A stretch of DNA of 54,162 bases from Clostridiales bacterium (GCA_030016385.1 JASEJN010000018.1:1-54162); one strand, 5' to 3'. Positions 26,231-36,461 are shown, counted from the stretch's first letter. The notes: generated from the letters alone by a model not told the origin. A program made the numbers and translations.

Positions 26231-27190
26231 TCATTCCTTTAAAGCTTTAGCCAGTTCGTCGAGAATACTTTTTTTAGCATTCTCAAAATTTCCCTTTATT
26301 GTACATCCTGCAGCCCTTATATGTCCGCCGCCTCCGAATTTTTCGCAGACGGATTTGACATCGACATAATTTTTGGACCTCAAGCTTACTTTAAACTCGC
26401 CGGCTCCCGTTTCCTTAATAAAAGCAGCGCATTCAACAGATTTTATATCCCTTCCGTAATTAATAAAATCCGTAGTCGATATATTGCTTATATCGATATT
26501 GCCTATATCGCTCTTTAAAAGTTTCATAAAAGCTATTCTGCCTCTGTAGTGCAATTCAATGCTTTCCAATGCTTTTCCCAGCAGTTTAATCGAATCATAT
26601 TCAAAATTTCTGTATATAATGTCATGTATGCCGCTAAAGGCTATGCCTGTTGAAATAAGCTTTCCCGCAATCAGATGCGTCAAGGGCGTGGTATTTGAAT
26701 ACCTGAACCCCCCAGTATCTGTAAGAATAGCAGTATACAGGCAAGCCGCTTCATCCTTTTGTATTTCAGGTTCCATCAGTTTTATGATCTGATATATGAG
26801 CTCGCCTGCAGCAGCCGAATTCATATCTACGAAGTTTATATCGGCATAAAGGTCGTTTGTCGCATGATGGTCGATATTTACGGTGATATTTGCTTTAATA
26901 TCCGCGCATTTCCCTATTCTTTCATAATCTCCCGAATCGATTATAATCAATGCATCATAAGCATTTTTGCCTATCAAGCTGCAGTCTTTAATTGAATCAT
27001 ATCCTGGAAGATATGAGAAAACATCAGGCACCTTGTCGCTGCTGAAAACATCGACATTTTTATTCAAACGCTTCAATACATTATAAAGAGCCAAAGAAGA
27101 TCCTACGCTGTCACCGTCGGGCATTACATGAAAAGTAATCGCAAAATTGCTCTTTTCCTTAAGTATTTCGGCTATTTTAGCTGCCGTCAT
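26231..27190 (-). CDS. nrnA: DHH/DHHA1 phosphoesterase (NrnA-like nanoRNase / pAp phosphatase)
   Basis: A soluble 319-residue enzyme of the DHH family. NrnA-type proteins degrade nanoRNA and pAp and take part in pGpG or c-di-AMP product turnover. The metal-binding motifs are present: HVMPDGDSVGSS (20-31), IIDSGDYERIG, NIDHHATND (about 108-116), and a C-terminal DHHA1 domain with GGGGHIRAAGCTI. It begins at an ATG that overlaps the rbfA stop by four bases (ATGA), so the genes are coupled. The place between rbfA and truB is conserved in Firmicutes. Confidence 0.92.
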   Translation of the reverse strand: MTAAKIAEILKEKSNFAITFHVMPDGDSVGSSLALYNVLKRLNKNVDVFSSDKVPDVFSYLPGYDSIKDCSLIGKNAYDALIIIDSGDYERIGKCADIKANITVNIDHHATNDLYADINFVDMNSAAAGELIYQIIKLMEPEIQKDEAACLYTAILTDTGGFRYSNTTPLTHLIAGKLISTGIAFSGIHDIIYRNFEYDSIKLLGKALESIELHYRGRIAFMKLLKSDIGNIDISNISTTDFINYGRDIKSVECAAFIKETGAGEFKVSLRSKNYVDVKSVCEKFGGGGHIRAAGCTIKGNFENAKKSILDELAKALKE

Positions 27191-27549
27191 TTTGCATCAT
27201 CACCCGCTTTGTTGGCTTTCTTTATGAGGTTTGAAATATATATGCCGTGTTCTATCGATTTATCAAGCTCAAATATTATTTCAGGCGTATACCTGAGCTT
27301 AACCCTTTTGCCCATTTCCCGCCTTATATATCCTGCTGCGCTTTTTAAGCCCGTAATGGTATCGCCTTGCTGTTTTTCATCGCCCAAAACGCTTACATAG
27401 ATTTTTGCATATCTCAAATCTCTCGTTATGCTTACGGATGTAATGCTTGTAAATTCAGCAACCCTTGGATCGCGAATTTCATCTCTTATAATGCTGCTTA
27501 CCTCTCTTTTATATTCCTCTGCAATCCTGTCTGTTCTTTCGAATCCCAT
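27187..27549 (-). CDS. rbfA: Ribosome-binding factor A
   Basis: RbfA binds the immature 30S subunit and helps 16S rRNA 5'-end maturation. The 120-residue KH-type fold product has the family's RTDRIAEEYKREVSSIIRDE N-terminus and FTSITSVSITRDLRYAKIYV with SVLG. ATG 27549 follows AAAGGTGGTATTTTG; a TTG codon just before it is less likely. Its stop overlaps the start of nrnA, and it lies 20 bases after infB. Confidence 0.96.
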   Translation of the reverse strand: MGFERTDRIAEEYKREVSSIIRDEIRDPRVAEFTSITSVSITRDLRYAKIYVSVLGDEKQQGDTITGLKSAAGYIRREMGKRVKLRYTPEIIFELDKSIEHGIYISNLIKKANKAGDDAK

Positions 27550-27571
27550 CAAAATACCACCTTTCCGGTAT

Positions 27572-29689
27572 TTATAATTCTTTTTTTATTTGCTGCATTT
27601 CAAATGCTTCTAAAATGTCCCCTTCTTTGATATCATTGAATTTGTCGATATTGAGGCCGCATTCAAAGCCCATGGCTACTTCTTTCACATCATCTTTGAA
27701 TCTCTTCAATGATGCTAAAGTTCCTTCGTGAACCACTATTCCGTTCCTTATCACTCTTATCTGGCTGCTTCTTGCTATTTTGCCTTCCGTGACATAGCAT
27801 CCAGCTATGGTACCGATATTTGAAACCTTGAACAGGGCTCTCACTTCGGCCCTTCCAACAACAACTTCCTTATACTCAGGCTCAAGCATTCCCTTCATAG
27901 CGGCTTCAACATCATTTATAGCCTCGTATATAATCCTGTAAGTCTTGATATCGACTTTTTCCTTTTCGGCAAGCTCTCTTGCCTTTGTTTCAGGCCTGAC
28001 ACTGAAACCGATGATTACGGCATTCGATGCCGATGCCAAAATGACATCAGATTCGGTTATTGCCCCGACACCTCCATGAATTACCTTTATTTTAACATTT
28101 TCATTGGAAAGTTTTAAAAGGGATTGCTCCAATGCTTCGACAGAACCCTGAACATCGGCTTTTATAATAATATCTAATTCTTTAACCTTTCCTTCTTCAA
28201 TTTGACTGAACAAGTTTTCCAAAGATACTCTATTTGTATCGTTTATCATTTTATTTCTGTTCTCGTCGACTCTTTTTTGAACTATTTGCTTTGCGGCTTT
28301 TTCATCACCTATTACATACATTATATCCCCTGCATCAGGTATTTCATTAAAGCCCAAGACTTCAACAGGTATCGAAGGGCCCGCTTCTCTGACGCTTTTT
28401 CCCTTGTCATTGAACATAGCCCTGACTTTTCCATAAGTGAATCCCGCAACCATCGGGTCTCCAACCTTTAATGTACCGTTCTTTACAAGGACGGTAGCAA
28501 CAGGTCCCCTTCCCTTATCCAGTTTTGATTCAATAACTATACCTTTTGCCGGTCTATTGGGATTTGCTTTTAATTCCTGCATTTCGGCAACAAGGAGTAT
28601 CATTTCAAGCAGCGTATCGATTCCCTGTTTTGTTTTTGCGGATACAGGAACACATATGGTATCCCCGCCCCAATCTTCTGCAACCAATCCATACTCGGTC
28701 AATTCCTGTTTAACTTTATCTGGATTTGCATTGTTTTTATCTATTTTATTAATCGCAACTACTATAGGAACATCAGCGGCTTTTGCGTGGTTTATGGCCT
28801 CAACTGTCTGAGGCATTACGCCATCATCGGCAGCTACGACTAAAACAGCTACATCGGTGGCCATTGCTCCTCTGGCTCTCATAGACGTAAAAGCTTCATG
28901 ACCGGGGGTGTCTAAAAAGGTTATCTTGTTTCCCTTTATATTTACCGTGTATGCTCCAATATGCTGTGTTATGCCTCCTGCTTCAGTGAGTGTGACATGG
29001 GTTTTCCTGATGCAATCCAAAAGTGATGTCTTTCCATGATCAACATGGCCCATGATTGTAACTACAGGAGGTCTCATCTTTAAATCTTCAGGTTTATCAG
29101 GAACATCATTTATCAATTCTTCTTCTATGTTTTTCTGTTCCTCTTTCTCAACTTTGATATTTAACTTTTCAGCTAATTTTTTTACGACATCAAAATTTAT
29201 CTCCTGGTTTATAGTAGCCATAATGCCTAATCCAATCAATGTCTTTATTACCTCGGACGGTTGCCTGCCCATTTTTTCAGACAACTCTTTTACTGTAATG
29301 GCATCAGGAATCTTTATCGTCTTAGATTTTATGGCTTCTTTCTTTGCTTCCTTATTCACCCTTTCACGGGTGTCATTATCCTTATCCTTATTAAGTTCCT
29401 GGCTTTTTCTATCTATTTTCTTCGTCTTTGTATCTCTGCTTTTTATTTTTTGTACTTTTGCAGTCTTTGCTACACCGTCTTCGGCGCTTTCATCGATTAT
29501 ATTTTCTTTAATCTGCTCCTTTTTTTCATCTCTTACCTGAAAATATTCTTTTACTATTTTCTGGGCATCATCGTCTATGACGCTCATATGATTTTTTATA
29601 TTAAAATTATACTCTTTTAAAATCTCTATTATATCCTTACTAGCTACATTGAGCTGTTTCGCCAGCTCATATATTCTTAATTTAGCCAT
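27572..29689 (-). CDS. infB: Translation initiation factor IF-2
   Basis: A GTPase that brings initiator tRNA to the 30S subunit and promotes subunit joining. At 705 residues it is one of the shorter forms. The first 50 residues form an IF2N domain ([20 protein letters not shown]), followed by a lysine-rich linker and a second IF2N domain (about 127-190). The G domain has G1 GHVDHGKT at 214-221, DTPGHEAF and NKID. Domains II-IV follow, with the fMet-tRNA-binding C-terminus. GGGGGTG precedes the ATG. It lies between ylxQ and rbfA in the nusA operon. Confidence 0.98.
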   Translation of the reverse strand: MAKLRIYELAKQLNVASKDIIEILKEYNFNIKNHMSVIDDDAQKIVKEYFQVRDEKKEQIKENIIDESAEDGVAKTAKVQKIKSRDTKTKKIDRKSQELNKDKDNDTRERVNKEAKKEAIKSKTIKIPDAITVKELSEKMGRQPSEVIKTLIGLGIMATINQEINFDVVKKLAEKLNIKVEKEEQKNIEEELINDVPDKPEDLKMRPPVVTIMGHVDHGKTSLLDCIRKTHVTLTEAGGITQHIGAYTVNIKGNKITFLDTPGHEAFTSMRARGAMATDVAVLVVAADDGVMPQTVEAINHAKAADVPIVVAINKIDKNNANPDKVKQELTEYGLVAEDWGGDTICVPVSAKTKQGIDTLLEMILLVAEMQELKANPNRPAKGIVIESKLDKGRGPVATVLVKNGTLKVGDPMVAGFTYGKVRAMFNDKGKSVREAGPSIPVEVLGFNEIPDAGDIMYVIGDEKAAKQIVQKRVDENRNKMINDTNRVSLENLFSQIEEGKVKELDIIIKADVQGSVEALEQSLLKLSNENVKIKVIHGGVGAITESDVILASASNAVIIGFSVRPETKARELAEKEKVDIKTYRIIYEAINDVEAAMKGMLEPEYKEVVVGRAEVRALFKVSNIGTIAGCYVTEGKIARSSQIRVIRNGIVVHEGTLASLKRFKDDVKEVAMGFECGLNIDKFNDIKEGDILEAFEMQQIKKEL

Positions 29690-29710
29690 ACTTATTCACC
29701 CCCGTAATAA

Positions 29711-30013
29711 TTATCTCAGCATATTTAAAACCACCTTTGACATATTTTCATCATTTATTACGATAACCGATGTTGGCATTTTACCTATGCTGCTGCCTAT
29801 ATCTCCTTTGTTTCCATGGATTATAAAAGGTATGTTATTAGCCTTGCACATATTTACAAATTTGTCCTGCGTGCCATGCGATGCATCTTCTGCAACCAAA
29901 ACCATTTTCCCTTTCCCCTTTTTTATTTGAATCTCACATGTATTATATCCTGAAGATAAATTCCCTGATTTTTTTATTATACCTAAGAATGAATAAAACT
30001 TAGCATCATTCAT
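29711..30013 (-). CDS. ylxQ: L7Ae-like kink-turn RNA-binding protein YlxQ
   Basis: A 100-residue protein of the ribosomal L7Ae family, which binds kink-turn RNA motifs. The core is seen in FLGIIKKSGNLSSGYNTCEI, KMVLVAEDASHGTQDKF and IPFIIHGNKGDIGSSIGK. Its in vivo RNA target is not established. The start overlaps the end of rnpM by 8 bases, with an AGGAG site inside that gene. It is part of the conserved nusA-ylxR-ylxQ-infB block. Confidence 0.92.
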   Translation of the reverse strand: MNDAKFYSFLGIIKKSGNLSSGYNTCEIQIKKGKGKMVLVAEDASHGTQDKFVNMCKANNIPFIIHGNKGDIGSSIGKMPTSVIVINDENMSKVVLNMLR

Positions 30014-30281
30014 CAGGTGTTATCTCCTTTCTCAGTTCATTATAAACATCATCGGAGATCGGGCTTTCAAGTGCTCTTTCTATTCTTTTAGCCTTATAGG
30101 CCTTTTCAAGGCAGTCAAGGTTATTGCAGATATATGCACCTCTTCCTGATAGTTTGCCCGTAAGGTCGATTTTGATTTCATTAGTATGCGCGGACCGCAC
30201 GATTCTCAAAAGCTCCTTCTTAGGCTTGGTCTCCTGACAACCCAGGCATTTCCTTAAAGGGACTTTTTTTTTCTTCAACAT
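30006..30281 (-). CDS. rnpM: YlxR-family RNA-binding protein (RNase P modulator RnpM)
   Basis: A 91-residue basic protein of the YlxR family; the Bacillus protein has been described as an RNase P modulator (RnpM). The family hallmark PLRKCLGCQETKPKKELLRI is at residues 8-27, and GRGAYICNNLDCLEKA at about 47-62, with paired cysteines. The ribosome site GGGAGG overlaps the stop codon (30294-30296) of the lost nusA reading frame, which supports the idea that nusA once extended to that point. It is coupled to ylxQ. Confidence 0.92.
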   Translation of the reverse strand: MLKKKKVPLRKCLGCQETKPKKELLRIVRSAHTNEIKIDLTGKLSGRGAYICNNLDCLEKAYKAKRIERALESPISDDVYNELRKEITPDE

Positions 30282-30358
30282 ACAATAACCTCCCTACTCT
30301 TTATTGCTCACTTCTTCCTCTTTTTCCTCTACTTCTTCCTTGATCTGCGTCTGACTCT

Positions 30359-31369
30359 TTATGTGATCTTCCATCCTGTCAGCTTAGCAGCCAGTCTGGC
30401 ATTTTGCCCTTCTTTTCCGATAGCAAGGGATAATTGATAATCTACAACGACTACCTTTGCAGATTTTTCTTTTTCGTTCAGTGTTACGGATATTACCTTC
30501 GCTGGGCTTAAGGAACTTGCGATAAATTCTTCTGGATCCTTGCTCCACTTTATGACATCTATCTTTTCTCCCTTTAATTCATCTACTATGTTTTGGACCC
30601 TTGTTCCCCTCTGGCCTATGCAAGCTCCGGTAGGATCGATATTTTCATCGTGAGAGTATACGGCGATTTTCGTCCTTGACCCTGCCTCCCTTGCAATACC
30701 TTTTATCTCAACAATACCTTCAAATATTTCCGGCACTTCCTGCTCGAAAAGCCTTTTTACCAGACCTGGATGAGTCCTTGAAACGATAACCTGCGGTCCT
30801 TTGTTTGTTTTCTTTACCTCTACTATATAGAGTTTTAACTTGTCACCGAAATTATATTCTTCGCCTGGCATTTGTTCTCCAGGCCCTAAAGAAGCTTCTA
30901 TTTTTCCGAGATCGATATATACGTTTTGCTTATCCTTCCTTAAAACCGTACCTATTATCAAATCATTTTCCTTATTGGAGAATTCTTCATACAATATACC
31001 TCTTTCAGCTTCCCTGATCTTTTGTACGACCACCTGCTTCGCCGTCTGGGCAGCTATCCTGCCGAATTTTCTTGGCGTAACTTCGATATCAACGACATCA
31101 CCAAGCTTGTATTTATTATCTATTGCCTTTGCATCATTTATATCGATCTCCAAAAGCTTATCGTATACTTCATCCACTACTGTTTTTTGGGCATATACAT
31201 GTACATCGCCGGTTTCGGGATTTATAGCAGTCTTGACATTCTGGGCCGAACCGAAATTCTTCTTATATGCCGATACAAGTGCGGATTCCAATGCCTCAAT
31301 CAATACTTCCTGTTTTATATTTTTTTCTCTTGCAAGCTGTGTTATCGCTTCAATAAACTCCCCATTCAT
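30359..31369 (-). CDS. nusA: Transcription termination/antitermination factor NusA (frameshifted C-terminus)
   Basis: NusA binds RNA polymerase and nascent RNA, and affects pausing, termination and antitermination. The 336-residue reading frame has the N-terminal polymerase-binding domain (1-125), an S1 domain (about 133-200) and two KH domains (GACIGQRGTRVQNIVDELKG at about 248-267 and SLAIGKEGQNARLAAKLTGW near the end). It stops abruptly at LTGWKIT. The other frame continues from there as DHIKSQTQIKEEVEEKEEE with a stop at 30294-30296, just before rnpM. Relatives read LTGWKIDIKS, so one base (a G in ATCGACATA) seems to have been lost. The RNA-binding core is intact; the acidic tail of about 24 residues is lost. 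Confidence 0.93.
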   Translation of the reverse strand: MNGEFIEAITQLAREKNIKQEVLIEALESALVSAYKKNFGSAQNVKTAINPETGDVHVYAQKTVVDEVYDKLLEIDINDAKAIDNKYKLGDVVDIEVTPRKFGRIAAQTAKQVVVQKIREAERGILYEEFSNKENDLIIGTVLRKDKQNVYIDLGKIEASLGPGEQMPGEEYNFGDKLKLYIVEVKKTNKGPQVIVSRTHPGLVKRLFEQEVPEIFEGIVEIKGIAREAGSRTKIAVYSHDENIDPTGACIGQRGTRVQNIVDELKGEKIDVIKWSKDPEEFIASSLSPAKVISVTLNEKEKSAKVVVVDYQLSLAIGKEGQNARLAAKLTGWKIT

Positions 31370-31383
31370 AATAATATCCCTCC

Positions 31384-31842
31384 TTAAAAAATAATTTTGA
31401 GTCTGACACTGGAAACTTTATTTTTTTGAAATTCATATATTTTATCATGATCTTCAATTTTTATCAAATCATTTTCAAGGCCTATAAGTTTTCCGTCAAA
31501 AATTTTCTTTCCCTGCATCTGTTCGTAAAGCTTTACTTCCACATTCCTGCCCTTGAAGTAGTCAAACTCCCTGTCACTTTTCAGTACTCTTTCGCCAGGG
31601 GACTGTACCTCCAAACTATAGCTATTTTCGATAGGATCATCTTCATCCAGTTTATCGCTTACAAGCTTGCTGACGTTTTCACAATCATCTATCGTAACAC
31701 CGTTTTTACTATCGATCACCAGCCTTAGCACATAATTATTTCCCTCTTTTTTATATTCAACATCTATAAGTACTATGCCAAGCTTATCTGTTATGGGCTT
31801 TACAATGTCCTCAATATAACGGTCCATCTTTTTTCTGATCAT
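31384..31842 (-). CDS. rimP: Ribosome maturation factor RimP
   Basis: RimP helps late assembly of the 30S subunit. The 152-residue product has the two-domain family architecture: an N-terminal alpha/beta domain with LGIVLIDVEYKKEGNNYVLR and VTIDDCENVS, the marker SYSLEVQSPGERVLKSDREF at about 76-95, and a C-terminal Sm-like barrel. ATG 31842 follows GAGGTGTATT; the extra codons to 31854 lack a ribosome site. It heads the nusA operon, with a sigma-A promoter and a leader hairpin upstream. Confidence 0.95.
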   Translation of the reverse strand: MIRKKMDRYIEDIVKPITDKLGIVLIDVEYKKEGNNYVLRLVIDSKNGVTIDDCENVSKLVSDKLDEDDPIENSYSLEVQSPGERVLKSDREFDYFKGRNVEVKLYEQMQGKKIFDGKLIGLENDLIKIEDHDKIYEFQKNKVSSVRLKIIF

Positions 31843-31924
31843 AATACACCTCAAAATCCTTAATATTACATTATATTTATACTTTCCTATTAAGCGCTTT
31901 TTATATACATCCCTTACAATATTA

Positions 31925-31946
31925 AAGAGTGGGAAAACCCACTCTT
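31925..31946 (-). promoter_or_regulatory. Leader hairpin upstream of rimP (possible attenuator)
   Basis: AAGAGTGGG and CCCACTCTT form a 9-bp perfect stem with a 4-base loop, followed on the minus strand by TAATATTG. It lies after the predicted rimP promoter and about 80 bases before the gene, so it is transcribed as leader, not as a polC terminator only. The U-tract is weak. It may set read-through into the nusA operon, which NusA could influence; that is inference. Confidence 0.55.
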
Positions 31947-31982
31947 ATGCTCAACAATCTATTATGCTAAAAATACAGTATA

Positions 31983-32011
31983 AGTATAACACGAAATTAT
32001 ACGTGTTTCAA
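31983..32011 (-). promoter_or_regulatory. Sigma-A promoter of the rimP-nusA-infB operon
   Basis: TTGAAA, 17 bases, TATACT on the minus strand, in the gap after polC. Transcription would start near 31975, leaving a leader of about 130 bases. Confidence 0.8.
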
Positions 32012-32047
32012 TACTGAAAAAATAAATCTTGCTGCGACATTCCTGTA

Positions 32048-35000
32048 CTAAAATAAAGTCAGCTGATTTGTTTCGGGCATGCCTTCAAGGCATCCGTGTT
32101 TTTTCAGTATTTCTATTACCGTTTTCGATACACCGGCTCTATTTCTTAAGTCTTCTATTGATATATACTTTCCCTTCTTTCTCTCCTCTGTGATGCTTTT
32201 TGCCGCTGTTTCACCAAGCCCTTGAAGAGAGTTCAAAGGTGGAAGAAGTCCTTTATCGATTACTAAAAACTTGACGGCATCGGATTTATATATATCTACA
32301 TGGTAAAATTTCAATCCCCTTTTATACATTTCCAGTGCGATTTCAAGTATTGTAAGAAGACCTTTCTCTTTTTGGGAAGCTTCATTTCCTATATCTTCTA
32401 TTCTTTTGATATTTTCTTTCACAGATTCCTCACCGTTTACGATTATATCTGCATCGAACTCATCCGCTCTGATCGTAAAATAAGCGGCGTAAAAATATAA
32501 AGGCATGTATACTTTAAAATATGCAATCCTTATAGCCATCATGACATATGCGACAGCATGGCCTTTTGGAAACATATATTTGATTTTTTTACATGAACCG
32601 ATATACCATTCGGGAACACCGCAGTCCTTCATTTCCTGTATGTCCTCATCTCTCAGGCCCTTTCCTTTTCTTACTCTTTCCATTATGGTAAATGCGCTCT
32701 TTGGCTTCATACCTTTTTTAAGCAAATAGAGCATGATATCGTCCCTTGTAGATATCACTTCCTTCAGCGTAGCAGTTCCGTTCCTTATAAGCTCCTGCGC
32801 ATTGTTCAGCCATACATCGGTGCCGTGGGAAAGTCCGCTTATCCTTACGAGATCCGAGAATGTCTTAGGCTTTGTATCGACGAGCATCTGCCTCACGAAT
32901 TTGGTACCGAATTCAGGTAAACCCAATGTGCCTACCTCGCAGTTAATATCCGAACTCGTTACGCCAAGAGGCTCAGGAGATGTAAATAGCCTAAGCACAT
33001 TTTTATCCGCCAGAGGAATGGTTGTAGGATTTATGCCGGATAAGTCCTGGAGCATCCTGATTACGGTCGGATCATCATGGCCGAGTATATCCAGTTTTAA
33101 AAGCCTGCCGCTTATAGAATGGTAATCGAAATGTGTGGTAATGACATCCGAATTAACATCATCCGCAGGATGCTGTATAGGAGTAAACTGATATATTTCG
33201 TTATCCCTGGGAACAACCATAACTCCTCCGGGATGCTGCCCAGTAGTCCTCTTGACGCCGGTGCATCCCTTAGTAAGCCTGTCGATTTCGGCTTGAGGCG
33301 CATATATATTTTTATCCTGAAGATAGTTTTTCACAAACCCATATGCAGTCTTATCGGCAATTGTTCCAATTGTACCTGCCCTGAATACGTGTCCCTTTCC
33401 GAACAATACTTCCGTATATTTATGTGCGACAGGCTGATATTCGCCTGAAAAATTCAAATCTATATCAGGCTCCTTATCGCCTTCAAAGCCCAAAAATACC
33501 TCAAAGGGTATGTCATGGCCATCCTTGTTCATCATTGTACCGCACTTTGGGCACACCTTATCGGGCATATCGGCGCCGCAGCCATATGAACCATCTGTAA
33601 CAAACTCCGAATGCTTGCATTTCGGGCATACATAATGGGGAGGAAGCGGATTTACCTCTGTAATACCGGACATCGTAGCGACAAATGAAGACCCTACGGA
33701 TCCTCTTGAACCCACAAGATATCCATCGCTTCTGGATTTTGAAACTAATTTCTGAGCGATCAGATAAAGAACCGCATATCCGTGGCTTATTATAGAATTC
33801 AATTCCTTGTCCAGCCTTTTTTGTACTATATCCGGAAAGACCTCGCCATATATTTCATGAGCCCTTTTTAAAACCATGCTTTTAATATCTTCTTCGGCGC
33901 CTTCTATTTTGGGAGGGAATGTCTCATCAGGTATGGGAAGTATCGTATCGACCATGTCGGCGATGATATTCGGATTTTTTATTACGACATCATTTGCAAT
34001 CTTATCGCCAAGGTATGAGAATTCCTCAAGCATTTCATCCGTCGTCTTAAAATATAGCGGTGCCTGCCTGTCGGCATCTTCATAGCCTTGTCCGTGCATC
34101 AGAATTTTTCTGAAAACCGCATCATATGAATTTAAAAAATGTACATCCCCTGTTGCCACAACAGGCTTTTTATATTTTATGCCAAGATTTACTATCCTTT
34201 TATTTATAGATTTAAGCTCGTCTTCATCTCTTACTTTATTTTCCCTTATCATAAACTCGTTGTTTGCAAGAGGTTGTATCTCCAAATAGTCGTAAAACTT
34301 GACTATAGGCAATAGCTCCTCATCCGAGGCGCCTCTTAAAACTTCCCGGTAAAGCAGCCCGGCTTCACATCCCGAACCTATTATCAATCCATCGCGGTAC
34401 TGATCGAGAACGCTTTTTAATATTCTCGGTTTTCTGTAAAAATATTTGAGGTGTGAAATTGAAATCAATTTATACAGGTTTCTAAGACCCTCGTAATTTT
34501 TAACAAGTATAACAGTATGGTAAGTCTGCATTTTCTTGTAATCCTGTTTGCCTGTAAAGATTCTGTTGATATCCGAAATAGTACGAGCTCCCTTTTCCTT
34601 CAAAATATCATTGCATTTTAAAAGTATCATACCGGCACATATTGCATCATCGGATGCCCTGTGATGGTTTTCCAGTGTTATGTTAAGATGTTTTGCCACT
34701 ATATCGAGTTTATATTTTTTAAACTTCGGAAATAGGAGCTTTGAAAGAGTCAAAGTATCGATTACAGGGTTATCTATATGGATACCGATTTTTTCTGCTC
34801 TTTTTTTGATAAATCCCATGTCAAATTTAGCATTATGCGCAACTATTACGGCATTGCCTATAAATTTATACAGATCCTTCAGCACTTCGTTTACTTTTCT
34901 CTTGCCCTTTACCATATCGTTTTTGATTCCTGTGAGCTCGGTAATATTCTGTGGTATATTTATTTCAGGATCTATAAGTTCGTTGAACTCTTTTGTTATT

Positions 35001-36334
35001 TTGCCGCCTATTATCTTTGCAGCGCCTATTTCAATTATTTTATCCGTTGATGAGTTCAAGCCGGTAGTTTCAATATCCAATGCCACGTATTCCCCATCAA
35101 TGTCCATGTCGTTTGCATTAAGTACAATGGGAGCGCTATCATATACGAGGTACGACTCAACGCCATAAATGACTTTAATGTTATTTTTTTTAGCTGCCTG
35201 TGCGGCTTCGGGAAAGGCCTGCACTACTCCATGATCGGTTATGGCAATAGCCTTATGCCCCCACGAAGCCGCCTGCGCTATAAGGTCTGATGCGGAGTTT
35301 AAACCGTCCATGGCGCTCATCTGAGTATGCAGATGCAGTTCAACCCTTTTTTGGGGCGCAGTGTCCAAACGCTTCGGGGCAGATGTCTCCTGCAAATCCG
35401 ATGCAAGCATTACAACCTCTCTGGCATATTTATCGAAAGAAGCATCGCCCTTAACCTTTAAGTGAAGTCCTATCTTTATCCTGTCTTTTAGAACAGTACT
35501 GTTTTTGTCGCTTGTAAAAACCTTGACTGTAATGGAACTGCCATAATCGGTAATATTAAAGCTTATAATAGTCCTACCGCTTTTTGTTTCTATTATTTTC
35601 AAATCGAATATGTCGCCTTCAATGCAAACTTTCCCTGACGACTCGTTTATTGATTTAATGGGAACAGGATCGTCACTTATTCTTTTGCCCAGTATGACAG
35701 CTTTTTTTGTATCTTCAGCTTCCCTTTTGGGCGCCGTATTATTATTTTTCCGCGCATCGCTAATTGCCTTGGATATTATCATGTCATCTTCGGTTTTTTT
35801 CTTTTTGTAATAATCTTCTACATCGGATTTTTCCTGCATAAGCTGTATTTTTACATTGACTTTCAGATTAAACCTGTTTAATATAAATTCCTCTATCAAT
35901 TTATCACAGTTTTTGGACAGTAAAAATTCATATCCGAATTTGTTTTCGACCTTAAATATGTACTTGCTGCCGTCTATGCTTCTTGCAGCATTTTTAATCC
36001 AGCCGTTTGCAAAAGGTATCTTTTTGGATATATAATCTATTATTTCACCTATGCCGTCATGATCGATTTTATATAGGTCGATACTCTGAGCTGCTTTTTG
36101 TGGGTGTGGATATAGTATATTGATATCATAGGCGATTTTATATTTATTTTTTATCATGTTTGCAATCTCATCTGAAATTTTATCATCGATGTTTTTTTCG
36201 GTATTTATGTAAACATCCCATCGCCTGCTTTCCAAATTGACTCCTACCTTGGTTATATCCATATCGCTTAATATATCCATGATATCTTTATTCATATTTA
36301 TGCCGGATAATACATCTATCATCCTCTTGGACAT
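32048..36334 (-). CDS. polC: DNA polymerase III alpha subunit, PolC type
   Basis: PolC is the Gram-positive replicative polymerase with built-in proofreading. The 1428-residue product has, in order, an N-terminal domain (1-230), an OB-like region (about 235-310), a PHP domain (VELHLHTQMS at 331-340) interrupted by the DnaQ-like 3'-5' exonuclease (ALDIETTGLN at 418-427), then the polymerase core with a zinc-binding CPKCKHSEF ... CPKCGTM module, EPDIDLNFSG and the C-terminal helix-hairpin-helix and NQLTLF end. The frame is open from 36424, but GGAGGG lies 6 bases before ATG 36334 (MSKRMIDVL), which fixes the start. It follows an ispG terminator. Confidence 0.98.
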   Translation of the reverse strand: MSKRMIDVLSGINMNKDIMDILSDMDITKVGVNLESRRWDVYINTEKNIDDKISDEIANMIKNKYKIAYDINILYPHPQKAAQSIDLYKIDHDGIGEIIDYISKKIPFANGWIKNAARSIDGSKYIFKVENKFGYEFLLSKNCDKLIEEFILNRFNLKVNVKIQLMQEKSDVEDYYKKKKTEDDMIISKAISDARKNNNTAPKREAEDTKKAVILGKRISDDPVPIKSINESSGKVCIEGDIFDLKIIETKSGRTIISFNITDYGSSITVKVFTSDKNSTVLKDRIKIGLHLKVKGDASFDKYAREVVMLASDLQETSAPKRLDTAPQKRVELHLHTQMSAMDGLNSASDLIAQAASWGHKAIAITDHGVVQAFPEAAQAAKKNNIKVIYGVESYLVYDSAPIVLNANDMDIDGEYVALDIETTGLNSSTDKIIEIGAAKIIGGKITKEFNELIDPEINIPQNITELTGIKNDMVKGKRKVNEVLKDLYKFIGNAVIVAHNAKFDMGFIKKRAEKIGIHIDNPVIDTLTLSKLLFPKFKKYKLDIVAKHLNITLENHHRASDDAICAGMILLKCNDILKEKGARTISDINRIFTGKQDYKKMQTYHTVILVKNYEGLRNLYKLISISHLKYFYRKPRILKSVLDQYRDGLIIGSGCEAGLLYREVLRGASDEELLPIVKFYDYLEIQPLANNEFMIRENKVRDEDELKSINKRIVNLGIKYKKPVVATGDVHFLNSYDAVFRKILMHGQGYEDADRQAPLYFKTTDEMLEEFSYLGDKIANDVVIKNPNIIADMVDTILPIPDETFPPKIEGAEEDIKSMVLKRAHEIYGEVFPDIVQKRLDKELNSIISHGYAVLYLIAQKLVSKSRSDGYLVGSRGSVGSSFVATMSGITEVNPLPPHYVCPKCKHSEFVTDGSYGCGADMPDKVCPKCGTMMNKDGHDIPFEVFLGFEGDKEPDIDLNFSGEYQPVAHKYTEVLFGKGHVFRAGTIGTIADKTAYGFVKNYLQDKNIYAPQAEIDRLTKGCTGVKRTTGQHPGGVMVVPRDNEIYQFTPIQHPADDVNSDVITTHFDYHSISGRLLKLDILGHDDPTVIRMLQDLSGINPTTIPLADKNVLRLFTSPEPLGVTSSDINCEVGTLGLPEFGTKFVRQMLVDTKPKTFSDLVRISGLSHGTDVWLNNAQELIRNGTATLKEVISTRDDIMLYLLKKGMKPKSAFTIMERVRKGKGLRDEDIQEMKDCGVPEWYIGSCKKIKYMFPKGHAVAYVMMAIRIAYFKVYMPLYFYAAYFTIRADEFDADIIVNGEESVKENIKRIEDIGNEASQKEKGLLTILEIALEMYKRGLKFYHVDIYKSDAVKFLVIDKGLLPPLNSLQGLGETAAKSITEERKKGKYISIEDLRNRAGVSKTVIEILKKHGCLEGMPETNQLTLF

Positions 36335-36425
36335 TTTAAACCCTCCAGTAAAGTTCATTTGCCGCGCATTGGGTACATCAAGACTATTCTTCAAATATGA
36401 AGAATTCACCCTGCGCATTTTCATA

Positions 36426-36456
36426 AAAATAGAACAGCAGTCATCTGTTCTATTTT
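36426..36456 (-). terminator. Intrinsic terminator after ispG
   Basis: AAAATAGAACAG and CTGTTCTATTTT form a 12-bp perfect stem with a 7-base loop, ending TATTTTTATG on the minus strand. It begins 5 bases after the ispG stop and separates the frr-ispG unit from polC. Confidence 0.88.
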
Positions 36457-36461
36457 ACCAT

